A stretch of DNA of 16,378 nt from JACZQZ01 sp046756945 (lineage in GTDB: Bacteria; Pseudomonadota; Alphaproteobacteria; Rhodospirillales; 2-02-FULL-58-16), in assembly GCA_046756945.1 (NCBI GenBank), contig JBHHXI010000069.1, positions 1-16,378 of the forward strand, given 5' to 3'. How positions within the stretch are numbered: position 1 is the first letter of the stretch; every line of letters begins with the position of its first letter. The position numbers and the translations under genes are program-made. The notes beneath the pieces were generated by a model, which searched no databases, had not been told where the DNA came from, and was given only the letters and a program-made list of their open reading frames with translations. Positions 1 through 7,520 of the stretch are shown here, one piece after another.

Positions 1-215
1 CGGCGGTGACCGTCTGGCTGCGCCCATGGGCGCCACCGCCGGAGGTCGCCTCCGCGGAACGGAAGGCCGTCCCCCTGCCCGACAAGCCCTCCATCGCCGT
101 GCTGCCGTTCGCCAACCTGAGCGAAGACCCAAAGCAGGAGTATTTCAGCGACGGGATCACTGACGACATCATTACCGACCTGTCGAAATTCGGCCGCAAG
201 GCAGGATTGGAATAA
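1..215 (+). pseudogene. 3' remnant of a TolB-like / adenylate cyclase-associated protein (truncated)
   Basis: The reading frame is open from the left window edge, so the start lies outside. It contains the stretch KPSIAVLPFANLSEDPKQEY followed by FSDGITDDIITDLSKF. This is the hallmark of the TolB-like segment that follows a membrane anchor in many alphaproteobacterial guanylate/adenylate cyclase-domain and TPR-containing regulators. In intact relatives a further roughly 50 residues of this domain and a long TPR region follow. Here the frame ends eight codons later (GRKAGLE, stop). The residues RKAG resemble the 'SVRKAG' segment that normally lies further along the domain, so an internal deletion followed by frame loss is possible, though this is inference. 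No continuation was found in the other frames up to 350. I regard it as a decayed or truncated gene; a very short functional product is unlikely. Confidence 0.7.
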
Positions 216-283
216 GGACAAATCTTTCTGCCGCGGCCCCAGTCGAACCGGCGACGGAAACGGCTCCGCGCCGCACTCACGGC

Positions 284-303
284 GCAGGGATATGCAGGGA
301 TAT
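284..303. repeat. Tandem duplication of a 10-bp unit (GCAGGGATAT x2)
   Basis: Two perfect head-to-tail copies of GCAGGGATAT lie in the 137-bp non-coding stretch between the truncated gene on the left and the stop of the YHS gene. This looks like replication slippage in decaying DNA. Nothing else is recognisable in that gap. Confidence 0.6.
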
Positions 304-352
304 AGGGTTGCGATTTACGAGCCCGTGACCGAGTGGTCCGCGGCGGCCAGTC

Positions 353-814
353 CTACCGTCGGCCCTTCGCCCACGCCGCCCCGGCCTTTTCTATATTTTC
401 GGCCGGGTCCCGGCGAAACTTGCGAATGCCGCGTTTGCTGAAGCTCAAATAGAGTTTTCCGTCGACGATCGCCCAGGCTTCGGGATCGATGACCTTGACT
501 TGCCCACGGGTCATGGCCGCCGCACAAAATCCTCCGAATTGCGGGGCGTAGTGCTCCGGTTTGGCGGCGAACAGGTCGCGGTTGCGGGCGCTGGCAAAAT
601 GCCATTGGGCGTCGTTCCAGGAAAACGCGAACTCGTGTTTGCCTTTTGTCGGCTGGCCGTCGGTGAAATAGGCGACGGTGTCGTATCCCATGATCGCGAC
701 ATTGTCCGCCCCGGTATTGATCGGGATGCTTTTTTCATTCCCAGCGCCTGCCGGCAGAGTCACCAAGGCCGCCATGAAGACCCCGAGCAGGGCGTGGCGA
801 AACGGGTGAAGCAT
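353..814 (-). CDS. Secreted YHS-domain protein
   Basis: A 153-residue protein starts with a Sec-type signal peptide (hydrophobic core about residues 7-22, likely cleavage after AGA near 24). The mature part matches the small periplasmic YHS-domain family: GYDTVAYFTDG near residue 43, an aromatic FSWNDAQWHFAS segment, PEHYAPQFGGFCA, and the family ending DPEAWAIVDGKLYLSFSK. The YHS core motif itself is degenerate. Members are often annotated 'YHS domain-containing protein' and are thought to bind metal or act in envelope metal/redox homeostasis, but the role is not established. The start is supported by GGGAG six bases upstream on the minus strand (821-825). It is divergent from the CDGSH gene, with about 295 bp between them that may hold both promoters. 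Confidence 0.85.
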   Translation of the reverse strand: MLHPFRHALLGVFMAALVTLPAGAGNEKSIPINTGADNVAIMGYDTVAYFTDGQPTKGKHEFAFSWNDAQWHFASARNRDLFAAKPEHYAPQFGGFCAAAMTRGQVKVIDPEAWAIVDGKLYLSFSKRGIRKFRRDPAENIEKAGAAWAKGRR

Positions 815-1028
815 GATCAGCTCCCATCCATCAGACTCTTCTCACGGCACCACGTACGACGGCTGCTCCCCGAACCATCGTCGGCCATGGGAAAAGCGAT
901 TTATCTCCCTTCCCGATGCCAAGGGACAGGGTGTCAAAGAATACCGAAGAGGGGTATCAATTCTTGCCAGGGTTGTCCGTTGTAATGCCCGGGCTGTCCG
1001 TGCTTCAACCCCGCGCGCCCGGGTGATC

Positions 1029-1057
1029 TTGTCTGCCCAACATCTGTCCTCTAAAGT
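1029..1057 (+). promoter_or_regulatory. Possible sigma70-type promoter for the CDGSH gene
   Basis: TTGTCT (1029-1034) and TAAAGT (1052-1057) are separated by 17 bp and lie about 50 bp before the CDGSH start. The match is only moderate. The rest of the 815-1109 intergenic stretch shows no gene or other clear structure. Confidence 0.3.
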
Positions 1058-1109
1058 CCGTCGTTCGCGGAACACCACATCACAGCGCACATTCGAGGGA
1101 CCGGACCCC

Positions 1110-1349
1110 ATGGACAAAGCCGTCGTAGCCCAGAAATCCCCCTTCGCCGTCGAGATCGCGGCCGGGGTGACCTATTACTGGTGCCGGTGCGGGCGCAGCG
1201 CCAAGCAGCCCTGGTGCGACGGCAGCCACAAGGACACCAGCTTTACGCCGGTGAGCTTCGTCGCCGAGGAAACGAAAACGGTTTACCTGTGCGGCTGCAA
1301 ATCGACCGGGACCCAGCCGTTTTGCGACGGCACCCATTCCTCGCTGTGA
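1110..1349 (+). CDS. Double CDGSH iron-sulfur domain protein
   Basis: A 79-residue soluble protein carries two CDGSH-type zinc-finger/[2Fe-2S] motifs in tandem. The first is C25-x-C27 with WCDGSH (C36, H40). The second is C61-x-C63 with FCDGTH (C72, H76). Each motif supplies the three Cys and one His that bind a [2Fe-2S] cluster in the mitoNEET/CISD family, so two clusters per chain are expected. Bacterial short tandem CDGSH proteins are of the archaeal/bacterial type with no membrane anchor, and their proposed roles are electron or cluster transfer. The ATG at 1110 is preferred over longer in-frame starts because the upstream extension lacks family similarity and GAGGGA (1095-1100) is correctly placed. 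It appears to be co-transcribed with the overlapping lipoprotein gene. Confidence 0.92.
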   Translation: MDKAVVAQKSPFAVEIAAGVTYYWCRCGRSAKQPWCDGSHKDTSFTPVSFVAEETKTVYLCGCKSTGTQPFCDGTHSSL

Positions 1350-1918
1350 CGTTCCCGGGGACCACCGCCGGAATTCCGGGCCGGGCCGCGGCAATTCTTG
1401 TTCTGGCCGTGTCCGGGTGCACCATGTTCGAGGAGGAAGAACCGCCGCCGCCCTGCCCGCGCATCTCGATCCTTGGGGATGCCTCCACGCTGACCAGGTT
1501 CCGCCCGGGGCCGGGCAGGGATCTCACCGACGTCCTGTACGAAGGCGTGGTCAGCCGCGTCAGCGGCACCTGCGTCTACGCCGACGATGGAAAAGGGGCG
1601 GACAGGGCGCTTTCGATGAAGGTCACCGTGGTCATCGAGGCGGCGCGGGGACCCGCCAACCGCGACGGCCGGGCGGCGTTCCCCTATTTCGTCGGCATCA
1701 CCGATTCGTTGCGCAATGTCCTGAACAAGCAACGTTTCAACGTCGCCTTGGTGTTCCCGGGCAACCGCACCCGCCTGGTCATTACCGACAATCCCGTGGT
1801 CCTGGAAATTCCGGTGAAGGCGGGCCAGAGCGGGCAGGACTTCGAGATCTTCGTTGGTTTCCAACTGTCGCGCGCGGACCTGGACTACAACAGGCGTGCA
1901 CGAAGGTCCGTCCGCTGA
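1346..1918 (+). CDS. Conserved hypothetical lipoprotein
   Basis: With the GTG at 1346 the product is 190 residues and begins with a lipoprotein signal: hydrophobic stretch AAAILVLAV and lipobox VSGC with the acylated Cys at residue 25, followed by an acidic/proline spacer (FEEEEPPPPC). The rest has the pattern CPRISILGDASTLTRFRPGPGRDLTDV, which I recognise as a conserved alphaproteobacterial lipoprotein of unknown function. It is mostly beta-strand-like, with a second conserved Cys in SGTCVY. The start overlaps the preceding stop by four bases (GTGA) and has no clear ribosome site, suggesting translational coupling. An in-frame TTG at 1322 would give an RR-containing n-region and is the main alternative. 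The longer frame back to 1181 lies inside the CDGSH gene and is not credible. Confidence 0.8.
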   Translation: MTFPGTTAGIPGRAAAILVLAVSGCTMFEEEEPPPPCPRISILGDASTLTRFRPGPGRDLTDVLYEGVVSRVSGTCVYADDGKGADRALSMKVTVVIEAARGPANRDGRAAFPYFVGITDSLRNVLNKQRFNVALVFPGNRTRLVITDNPVVLEIPVKAGQSGQDFEIFVGFQLSRADLDYNRRARRSVR

Positions 1919-1937
1919 ATGCGGAATCCCCCGGTTA

Positions 1938-1965
1938 TTGACCTTCGACCGGGAGGCGGTAAACT
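1938..1965 (+). promoter_or_regulatory. Candidate promoter of the glycine cleavage operon
   Basis: TTGACC (1938-1943) and TAAACT (1960-1965) are separated by 16 bp. Transcription would start near 1972, about 50 nt before the first paired segment of the glycine riboswitch. A CCCGGT/ACCGGG inverted repeat (1930-1935 and 1948-1953) overlaps the -35 region and could be an operator or incidental. Confidence 0.5.
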
Positions 1966-2021
1966 GTTTTTCCACCGGAGAGGCAAACATCCGACGCACA
2001 TGATGACGATTGCATAAGGTT

Positions 2022-2224
2022 CCTCAGTAGACCGCTGCGGGAGAGACCGGCCGGGTGGCCGGCGCCGAAGGAGCAACCGCCCCGGAAACTCTCAGGCAAA
2101 CGGACCGCAGGGCGATGAGGCTCTGGAGAGCAGGCGCACGGAGCGAAGCCGCCGGGCGCCTCACCGAAGATGTAACCCGGACCGCAAGCGGGCCGGGGAA
2201 TCTTTCAGGTTCCGAGACAGAGGG
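2022..2224 (+). ncRNA. Tandem glycine riboswitch (two aptamers, with P0 kink-turn)
   Basis: Aptamer 1 (about 2032-2110) contains GCGGGAGAGACC, GCCGAAGGAGCAACCGC, GGAAACTCTCAGGCAAA and GGACCGC; P1 is GCGG (2037-2040) with CCGC (2105-2108). Aptamer 2 (about 2119-2224) contains CTCTGGAGAGC, CTTTCAGGTTCCGAGACAG and the closing CAGAG; P1 is CTCTG (2121-2125) with CAGAG (2218-2222). The leader CCTC-AG (2022-2027) can pair with linker GA-T-GAGG (2114-2120). This gives the kink-turn P0 helix known from tandem glycine riboswitches, so the functional RNA begins at about 2022. Glycine binding normally switches on the downstream glycine cleavage genes. The aptamer ends about 50 nt before the gcvT ribosome site; no terminator with a T-run is seen between them, so control of translation initiation is more likely (inference). 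Confidence 0.97.
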
Positions 2225-2283
2225 GGCATCCGACGGCCTTGCATTCCGGGCCGAACGTGCCTGCGGCATTGTTGGAGAACCGC

Positions 2284-3408
2284 GTGAACGACATCCAGGG
2301 CCGAGACCTCGAACAAACGCCTCTTGACGCCGTGCACCGCGAACGGGGCGCCAGGATGGCGCCGTTTGCCGGCTACGAAATGCCGGTGCAGTACCAGGGC
2401 ATTATCGCCGAACACCTGCATACGCGGGAAAAGGCGGCGCTGTTCGACGTCTCCCACATGGGCCAGGTCATCCTGCGCGGTGAAGACGTGGCCGCGGCCC
2501 TGGAGACGCTCGTGCCCAGCGACTTCCAGGATTTGCCTGTCGGCAAGACCCGCTACACCGTTCTTACCAACGACCGGGGCGGCATCATCGACGACCTGAT
2601 GGTGACCCACGGCGGCGATCACCTGTTCCTGATCCTCAACGCCTCGTGCAAGGACAAGGACCTGGCCCATATCAAGGCCCATTTGGGCGGGCGGTGCAAA
2701 ATCGAGGTGCTGTCGGACCGGGCGCTGTTGGCCCTGCAGGGACCGGCGGCGGTGGACGTGCTGGCGCGCCTGGCGCCGCCGTGCCGTCACATGCTTTTCA
2801 TGACCGGCGAGACGTTGAGCGTGGCCGACGTGCCCTGTTTCGTCATCCGGTCCGGGTACACCGGGGAAGACGGATTCGAGATCTCCGTCCCCGCCGAGGA
2901 GGCCGAGCACCTGGCCCGCCTGCTTCTCGATGAAGCGGAGGTCAGGCCGGCGGGCCTCGGCGCCCGCGATTCCCTGCGCCTGGAAGCCGGGTTGTGCCTG
3001 TACGGCAACGACATCGACGAAACGACGACGCCCGTCGAGGCGGGGCTTTCGTGGGCCATCGGCAAGCGCCGCCGCGCCGAGGGCGGCTTCCCCGGCGCCG
3101 CCGCCATCGCCCGCCAGCTGGCCGAGGGCGTGGAGCGCCAGCGGGTCGGGTTGCGGGCGGAAGGAAAAATCCCGGCCCGCGCCCACGCGCCGATCACCGA
3201 GTCCGACGGCGGCGAAGGCGGTCCCGTCATCGGCGAGGTCACCAGCGGCGGGTACGGCCCGACCGTTGGCGGCCCCGTCGCCATGGGCTACGTAAAGGCC
3301 GAGCGTGCACGCTCCGACACCCCGGTCCGCCTGATGGTGCGCGGCAAGGCGCTGGCGGCCCGCGTGGCGAAGCTGCCGTTCGTCGAACACCGGTATTTCA
3401 AAAGATAG
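2284..3408 (+). CDS. gcvT: Glycine cleavage system T-protein (aminomethyltransferase)
   Basis: GcvT transfers the methylene unit from the aminomethyl-lipoyl arm of GcvH to tetrahydrofolate, releasing ammonia. At 374 residues the product has normal family length. Recognisable blocks are TPLDAVHRERGARMAPFAGYEMP at the N-terminus, LFDVSHMGQ (53-61), GGIIDDLM (99-106, holding the conserved folate-site Asp103), SGYTGEDGFEI, ARDSLRLEAGLCLYGNDID and the C-terminal GEVTSGGYGPTVGGPVAMGY barrel. GTG at 2284 is chosen because GGAGA (2274-2278) lies five bases upstream and the protein then begins at the usual family position; the in-frame TTG at 2239 would add an unconserved extension. It is the first gene of the riboswitch-controlled operon, 17 bp before gcvH. 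Confidence 0.97.
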   Translation: MNDIQGRDLEQTPLDAVHRERGARMAPFAGYEMPVQYQGIIAEHLHTREKAALFDVSHMGQVILRGEDVAAALETLVPSDFQDLPVGKTRYTVLTNDRGGIIDDLMVTHGGDHLFLILNASCKDKDLAHIKAHLGGRCKIEVLSDRALLALQGPAAVDVLARLAPPCRHMLFMTGETLSVADVPCFVIRSGYTGEDGFEISVPAEEAEHLARLLLDEAEVRPAGLGARDSLRLEAGLCLYGNDIDETTTPVEAGLSWAIGKRRRAEGGFPGAAAIARQLAEGVERQRVGLRAEGKIPARAHAPITESDGGEGGPVIGEVTSGGYGPTVGGPVAMGYVKAERARSDTPVRLMVRGKALAARVAKLPFVEHRYFKR

Positions 3409-3425
3409 GGAAAAGCGAGGCCTCC

Positions 3426-3803
3426 ATGGCAATCGTCAGATACACCAAGGCACATGAGTGGATCCGCGTCGAAGACGGCGTCGGCGTCGTCGGCATCACC
3501 GAATACGCCCAGGAACAGCTCGGCGACATCGTCTATGTGGAACTGCCCGAGGTGGGCGCCGAGATGACGCAGGGCGCGGAAGCGGCCGTGGTCGAATCCG
3601 TCAAGGCGGCGAGCGAGATCTACGCTCCCGTGGCCGGCGAGGTCACGGAGGTCAACCAGAGCCTCGCCGACAACCCGGGCACGGTCAACACCGACGCCAT
3701 GGGCGAGGGTTGGTTCTACAAGATGAAGATCGCCGACACCGACGAGGTGACCCGCCTCATGGACGGGGTCGATTACCAGGAATACGTCGAGAGCCTTTCG
3801 TAA
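3426..3803 (+). CDS. gcvH: Glycine cleavage system H-protein (lipoyl carrier)
   Basis: GcvH shuttles the aminomethyl group between the P- and T-proteins on a lipoylated lysine. The 125-residue product has the full family fold: YTKAHEWIRVEDGVGVVGITEYAQEQLGDIVYVELPEVG, then VVESVKAASEIYAPVAGEV with the lipoyl-acceptor Lys60, and the C-terminal NPGTVNTDAMGEGWFYKMKI. The ATG at 3426 has only a weak ribosome site (GCGAGG, 3415-3420) but is the family start. Its TAA stop shares a base with the gcvPA start (TAATG), so the downstream gene is probably translationally coupled. Confidence 0.98.
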   Translation: MAIVRYTKAHEWIRVEDGVGVVGITEYAQEQLGDIVYVELPEVGAEMTQGAEAAVVESVKAASEIYAPVAGEVTEVNQSLADNPGTVNTDAMGEGWFYKMKIADTDEVTRLMDGVDYQEYVESLS

Positions 3804-5146
3804 TGCGCTACCTGCCGCTCACCGACGGCGACCGCCGCGACATGCTGGCCGCCATCGGTGTCGGCTCTGTCGACGATCTGTTCGTCGACATTCCCCGGGA
3901 GGCGCGGCGGGATGGGCCGGTCGAGCTGCCCGAACACCTGGGCGAGATGGAGGTGGAGCACGCGTTCTCCGCCATGGCGGCGCGGAACCTGAGCGCCGCC
4001 GACGTGCCGTCCTTCCTCGGCGCCGGCGCCTATGGTCATCATGTGCCCGCCGCCGTCGACCACCTGATCCAGCGGGGGGAGTTCCTGACGTCCTATACCC
4101 CCTATCAGCCGGAAGTCTCCCAGGGCACCCTTGCCTATCTGTTCGAATTCCAGTCCCAGGTGGCGTTGATCACCGGGATGGAAGTCGCCAACGCCTCCAT
4201 GTACGACGGGGCCACGGCGTGCGCCGAGGCGGTGATGATGGCGGCACGCATCACCAAACGCAAAAAGGTCGTGCTGTCGGGCGGGCTTCATCCCCACTAC
4301 CGGGACGTGACGGAGACCATGACCCGGTTCCTGGAGATCGAGGTGGCGGCCGCCGAGCCCGACTGGAGGGGCGGCGAAGACCTGGCCTCGGGCGTGGACG
4401 ACGGGACCGCCTGCGTCGTCGTCCAGAATCCGGCCTTTTTCGGCCGGCTCACGGATTTCACCCCCCTCGCCGACGCGTGCCACGCCGCCGGCGCACTGTT
4501 GGTCGTCGTCGTCACCGAGGTCGTGTCCCTGGGCGCCGTCCGGCCCCCGGGCGGGATGGGCGCCGACATCGTCGCCATCGAGGGCCAGTCGCTGGGCAAC
4601 GCGCTCAACTTCGGCGGCCCGACGGTGGGTGTGCTGGCGGCGCGGCAAAAGCACCTGCGCCAGATGCCGGGGCGCCTGGTCGGCGAAACCACCGACGTCG
4701 ACGGGCGCCGGGGCTTCGTGCTGACGCTCTCGACCCGCGAGCAGCACATCCGCCGGGAAAAGGCGACCAGCAACATCTGCACCAACGCCGGCCTGTGCGC
4801 GCTGGCCTTCACCATACACCTCACCATGCTGGGCGAGGTCGGGTTCTCCCGCCTGGCGGCGCTCAATCACGCCCGCGCGGTACGGCTGGCGGACAGGCTC
4901 GCCGGCATCGACGGCATCGGCGTGGTCAACGACACCTTCTTCAACGAGTTCACCGTGCGCCTGCCCAGGCCCGCCCTGGCCGTGGTGGACGCGCTGGCGG
5001 ACAGGAAAATCCTGGGCGGCGTGCCGGTGGCGCGCCTTTACCCGGGCCGCGCCGAGCTCGAGGACCTGCTTCTGGTGGCGGCGACCGAGGCCAGCACCGA
5101 GGCCGACATCGACGCGCTGGCGGAGGCCCTCCGGGAGGTGCTGTGA
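3803..5146 (+). CDS. gcvPA: Glycine dehydrogenase (decarboxylating) subunit 1
   Basis: This is the N-terminal half of the two-subunit P-protein, which with GcvPB decarboxylates glycine using PLP and loads the aminomethyl group onto GcvH. Length is 447 residues, the usual size. Conserved blocks include FLGAGAYGHHVPAAVDHLI (71-89), TSYTPYQPEVSQG (96-108), the YDGATA segment (134-139), EGQSLGNALNFGGPTVG, and the C-terminal TREQHIRREKATSNICTN. The catalytic PLP lysine is in the partner, as expected for this subunit. The start is fixed by one-base overlap with the gcvH stop, and the stop overlaps the gcvPB start by one base (TGATG). The longer open frame back to 3458 runs through gcvH and is spurious. 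Confidence 0.97.
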   Translation: MRYLPLTDGDRRDMLAAIGVGSVDDLFVDIPREARRDGPVELPEHLGEMEVEHAFSAMAARNLSAADVPSFLGAGAYGHHVPAAVDHLIQRGEFLTSYTPYQPEVSQGTLAYLFEFQSQVALITGMEVANASMYDGATACAEAVMMAARITKRKKVVLSGGLHPHYRDVTETMTRFLEIEVAAAEPDWRGGEDLASGVDDGTACVVVQNPAFFGRLTDFTPLADACHAAGALLVVVVTEVVSLGAVRPPGGMGADIVAIEGQSLGNALNFGGPTVGVLAARQKHLRQMPGRLVGETTDVDGRRGFVLTLSTREQHIRREKATSNICTNAGLCALAFTIHLTMLGEVGFSRLAALNHARAVRLADRLAGIDGIGVVNDTFFNEFTVRLPRPALAVVDALADRKILGGVPVARLYPGRAELEDLLLVAATEASTEADIDALAEALREVL

Positions 5147-6657
5147 TGGCCGACGTGGACGCCACGCTGACCGGAAACCGCGGCCTGGCGCTGGAAGAGC
5201 CGGTGATCTTCGAGCAGGATTCGCCGGGCCTCTCGGGCGTCGATCTGCCGGCGCCGGAGCCGGGCAACGACCGCCTCGGCGGGCTCGGGCGCACCGGCGC
5301 CATCGGCCTGCCGGGCCTGTCCGAGCCCCAGGTGGTGCGCCACTATATGCGCCTCAGCCGGATGAATTACGGCATCGACAGCGGCCTCTACCCGCTCGGC
5401 TCGTGCACCATGAAACACAACCCCCGCCTCAATGAGCGGCTGGCGCGCCTGCCCGGCCTTGGCGGCCTCCATCCGCTGCAGCCGATAAGCACCGTGCAGG
5501 GGGCGCTGGAGCTGATGGACGCCTGCGCCCACTGGCTGAAGGTGCTCACCGGCATGCCGGGGATCACCATGGCGCCGGCGGCGGGCGCGCACGGCGAAGT
5601 CGTCGGCCTGATGACCGTCCGCGCCGCCCTCGAAGCCCGGGGCGACGCCCGCAAGCGCGTGCTGGTGCCCGAATCCGCCCATGGCACCAACCCGGCCAGC
5701 GCCCATGCCTGCGGCTATGCGGTCGAGACCATCCCCGCCAACGCACGCGGGCGGGTCGACGTCGGCGCGCTGAAGGCGAAGCTGGACGTGGACGTGGCCG
5801 CCATCATGCTGACCAACCCCAACACCTGCGGCCTGTTCGAGACCGACATCATCGAAATCGCCGACGCGGTGCACGACGCCGGCGCCTTCTTCTACTGCGA
5901 CGGGGCCAATTTCAACGCCATCGTCGGGCGCGCCCGGCCGGGGGACCTGGGCATCGACTGCATGCACCTGAACCTGCACAAGACGTTTTCGACGCCCCAC
6001 GGCGGCGGCGGCCCGGGCAGCGGGCCGGTGGTGCTGTCGGCGCCGCTGGCGCCCTATGCGCCGCTGCCGGTGGTGGAGCGGCGCGGCGACGGCTTCGCCC
6101 TGGTCGAGCACGCGGGCGACTCGGACGCCCATCCGCTCGGCCGCGTCAAGGGCTTCCATGGCCAGTTCGGCATGATGGTGCGGGCGCTCGCCTACATGAT
6201 GAGCCTGGGCTCGGACGGGCTCAGGCAGGTGGCCGGGGACGCCGTGCTGAACGCCAATTACCTCCTGGCGCGCCTCGAGGACACCCTGAGCGTGCCGTTC
6301 GACGGGCCGTGCATGCACGAGGTGTTGTTCGACGATTCCTTCCTCAAGGATACGGGCGTCACCACCCTGGACTTCGCCAAGGCGATGATCGACGAGGGTT
6401 TCCACCCGATGACCATGTACTTTCCCCTGGTCGTCCACGGCGCCCTGCTCATGGAGCCCACCGAAACCGAAAGCAAGGCGACCCTGGACCAGTTCATCGC
6501 CACGGTGAAGGGGTTGGCGGAGCGCGCCAGGGCGGGCGATGCCAAGCACTTCACGGACGCGCCGCGGTTGACACCCCGGCGCCGCCTGGACGAAACGGCG
6601 GCGGCGCGCAACCCGGTCCTGGTGTGGCGCCCGCCGCCCGCGCGGGCCGCGGAATAG
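5146..6657 (+). CDS. gcvPB: Glycine dehydrogenase (decarboxylating) subunit 2
   Basis: GcvPB is the PLP-carrying half of the split P-protein and forms an alpha2-beta2 enzyme with GcvPA. It has 503 residues. Signature segments are MNYGIDSGLYPLGSCTMKHN (73-92), VPESAHGTNPASA (174-186), MLTNPNTCGLFE (221-232), FYCDGANFNA, and LNLHKTFSTPHGGGGPGSGP with the PLP Lys279. The start ATG overlaps the gcvPA stop and has a strong GGGAGGTG (5133-5140) five bases upstream. The C-terminus (TPRRRLDETAAARNPVLVW) is typical. The order T-H-PA-PB is complete, but the L-protein (lpd) is not here, as is usual because it is shared with other dehydrogenase complexes. About 100 bp of GC-rich non-coding DNA follow before queE, with no clear T-run terminator. 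Confidence 0.97.
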   Translation: MADVDATLTGNRGLALEEPVIFEQDSPGLSGVDLPAPEPGNDRLGGLGRTGAIGLPGLSEPQVVRHYMRLSRMNYGIDSGLYPLGSCTMKHNPRLNERLARLPGLGGLHPLQPISTVQGALELMDACAHWLKVLTGMPGITMAPAAGAHGEVVGLMTVRAALEARGDARKRVLVPESAHGTNPASAHACGYAVETIPANARGRVDVGALKAKLDVDVAAIMLTNPNTCGLFETDIIEIADAVHDAGAFFYCDGANFNAIVGRARPGDLGIDCMHLNLHKTFSTPHGGGGPGSGPVVLSAPLAPYAPLPVVERRGDGFALVEHAGDSDAHPLGRVKGFHGQFGMMVRALAYMMSLGSDGLRQVAGDAVLNANYLLARLEDTLSVPFDGPCMHEVLFDDSFLKDTGVTTLDFAKAMIDEGFHPMTMYFPLVVHGALLMEPTETESKATLDQFIATVKGLAERARAGDAKHFTDAPRLTPRRRLDETAAARNPVLVWRPPPARAAE

Positions 6658-6761
6658 GGCGGCGACGTACCCCTGAAGCCGCCGCCGGCTGCGGGCCGGC
6701 GCGGCCCGGAGAATCGCAAGAACGGGTTGCCGCCGGGCGCCGATTGAGGCACTGCTGAGCC

Positions 6762-7397
6762 ATGGCCTATAGGGTCAAGGAAATCTATTACACCCTCCAG
6801 GGCGAAGGCGCCCAGACGGGCCGGCCCGCGGTGTTCTGCCGGTTCGCCGGCTGCAACCTGTGGTCCGGCAACGAAGCGGACCGGGCGGCCGCCACGTGCG
6901 GGTTCTGCGACACCGACTTCGTCGGCACCGACGGGCCGGGCGGCGGCGCCTTCCCGACGGCCCGGGCCCTGGGCCACGCGGTGCGCGCCAAGTGGCCCGG
7001 GGCGGCGGGCGGCCGTCCCCTTGTCGTGTGCACGGGCGGCGAGCCGCTCCTGCAGCTGGACGAGGCGCTGGTGGAGGCGCTGCACGACGCCGGCCTGGAG
7101 ATCGCCATCGAGACCAACGGCACCCGCCCGGCGCCCCCGGGCGTCGATTGGATTTGCGTCAGTCCCAAGGCCGGCGCCGGGCTGGTGCTGGCCGGGGGGG
7201 ACGAGCTGAAACTCGTCTACCCGCAGGAAGGCGCCGAGCCGGAAAGGTTCGCCGGCCTCAAGTTCCGCCACTTCTTCCTGCAGCCCATGGACGGGCCGGA
7301 ACGCGACGCGAACACGGCGCTCGCCGTGCAATACTGCCTGGAGCGCCCGCAATGGCGCCTCAGCCTGCAAACCCACAAGTACCTGGGCATCCCCTGA
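6762..7397 (+). CDS. queE: 7-carboxy-7-deazaguanine synthase QueE (radical SAM)
   Basis: QueE uses SAM and a [4Fe-4S] cluster to convert 6-carboxy-tetrahydropterin into 7-carboxy-7-deazaguanine in the queuosine tRNA-modification pathway. The 211-residue protein starts with the family hallmark KEIYYTLQGEGAQTGRPAVFCRFAGCNLW. The cluster cysteines follow the proteobacterial QueE spacing C-x14-C-x2-C (C31, C46, C49) rather than the standard C-x3-C-x2-C. TGGEP (91-95) and IETNGT support SAM binding, and the C-terminal FFLQPMDGP ... RLSLQTHKYLGIP is characteristic. The ribosome site is weak (GAGG at 6747-6750, 11 bases upstream). No queC or queD is in the window, so the gene stands alone next to the gcv operon. 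Confidence 0.96.
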   Translation: MAYRVKEIYYTLQGEGAQTGRPAVFCRFAGCNLWSGNEADRAAATCGFCDTDFVGTDGPGGGAFPTARALGHAVRAKWPGAAGGRPLVVCTGGEPLLQLDEALVEALHDAGLEIAIETNGTRPAPPGVDWICVSPKAGAGLVLAGGDELKLVYPQEGAEPERFAGLKFRHFFLQPMDGPERDANTALAVQYCLERPQWRLSLQTHKYLGIP

Positions 7398-7401
7398 CAA
7401 C

Positions 7402-7424
7402 GGGGGAAATTCCGTCTTTCCCCC
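7402..7424 (+). terminator. Hairpin immediately after queE
   Basis: GGGGGAAA (7402-7409) pairs perfectly with TTTCCCCC (7417-7424) across a 7-nt loop, four bases after the queE stop. There is no T-run after it, so it may be an inefficient terminator or a 3'-end stabiliser. It separates queE from the pqq transcription unit. Confidence 0.5.
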
Positions 7425-7520
7425 ATGAGGGAAAGAAAACCACGGAGATGGGGTAGGCAGGCCGGCGGCGTCGGCCGCCTGGGCAGGCGTACGCGAGCCA
7501 CCACCGGCCTGGAATCCGTT

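Noticed and set aside
1930..1970. Terminator after the lipoprotein gene (CCCGGT/ACCGGG with nearby TTTTT)
   Set aside because: The stem is only six pairs with a 12-nt loop and the T-run is 12 bases away; the segment fits better as the promoter region of the gcv operon.
2161..3432. 423-residue minus-strand open frame opposite gcvT and the riboswitch
   Set aside because: Runs through the riboswitch and gcvT on the other strand and shows no recognisable domain.
5038..6549. 503-residue minus-strand open frame opposite gcvPB
   Set aside because: Mirror frame of a well-conserved gene; composition typical of antisense GC-rich translation and no ribosome site.
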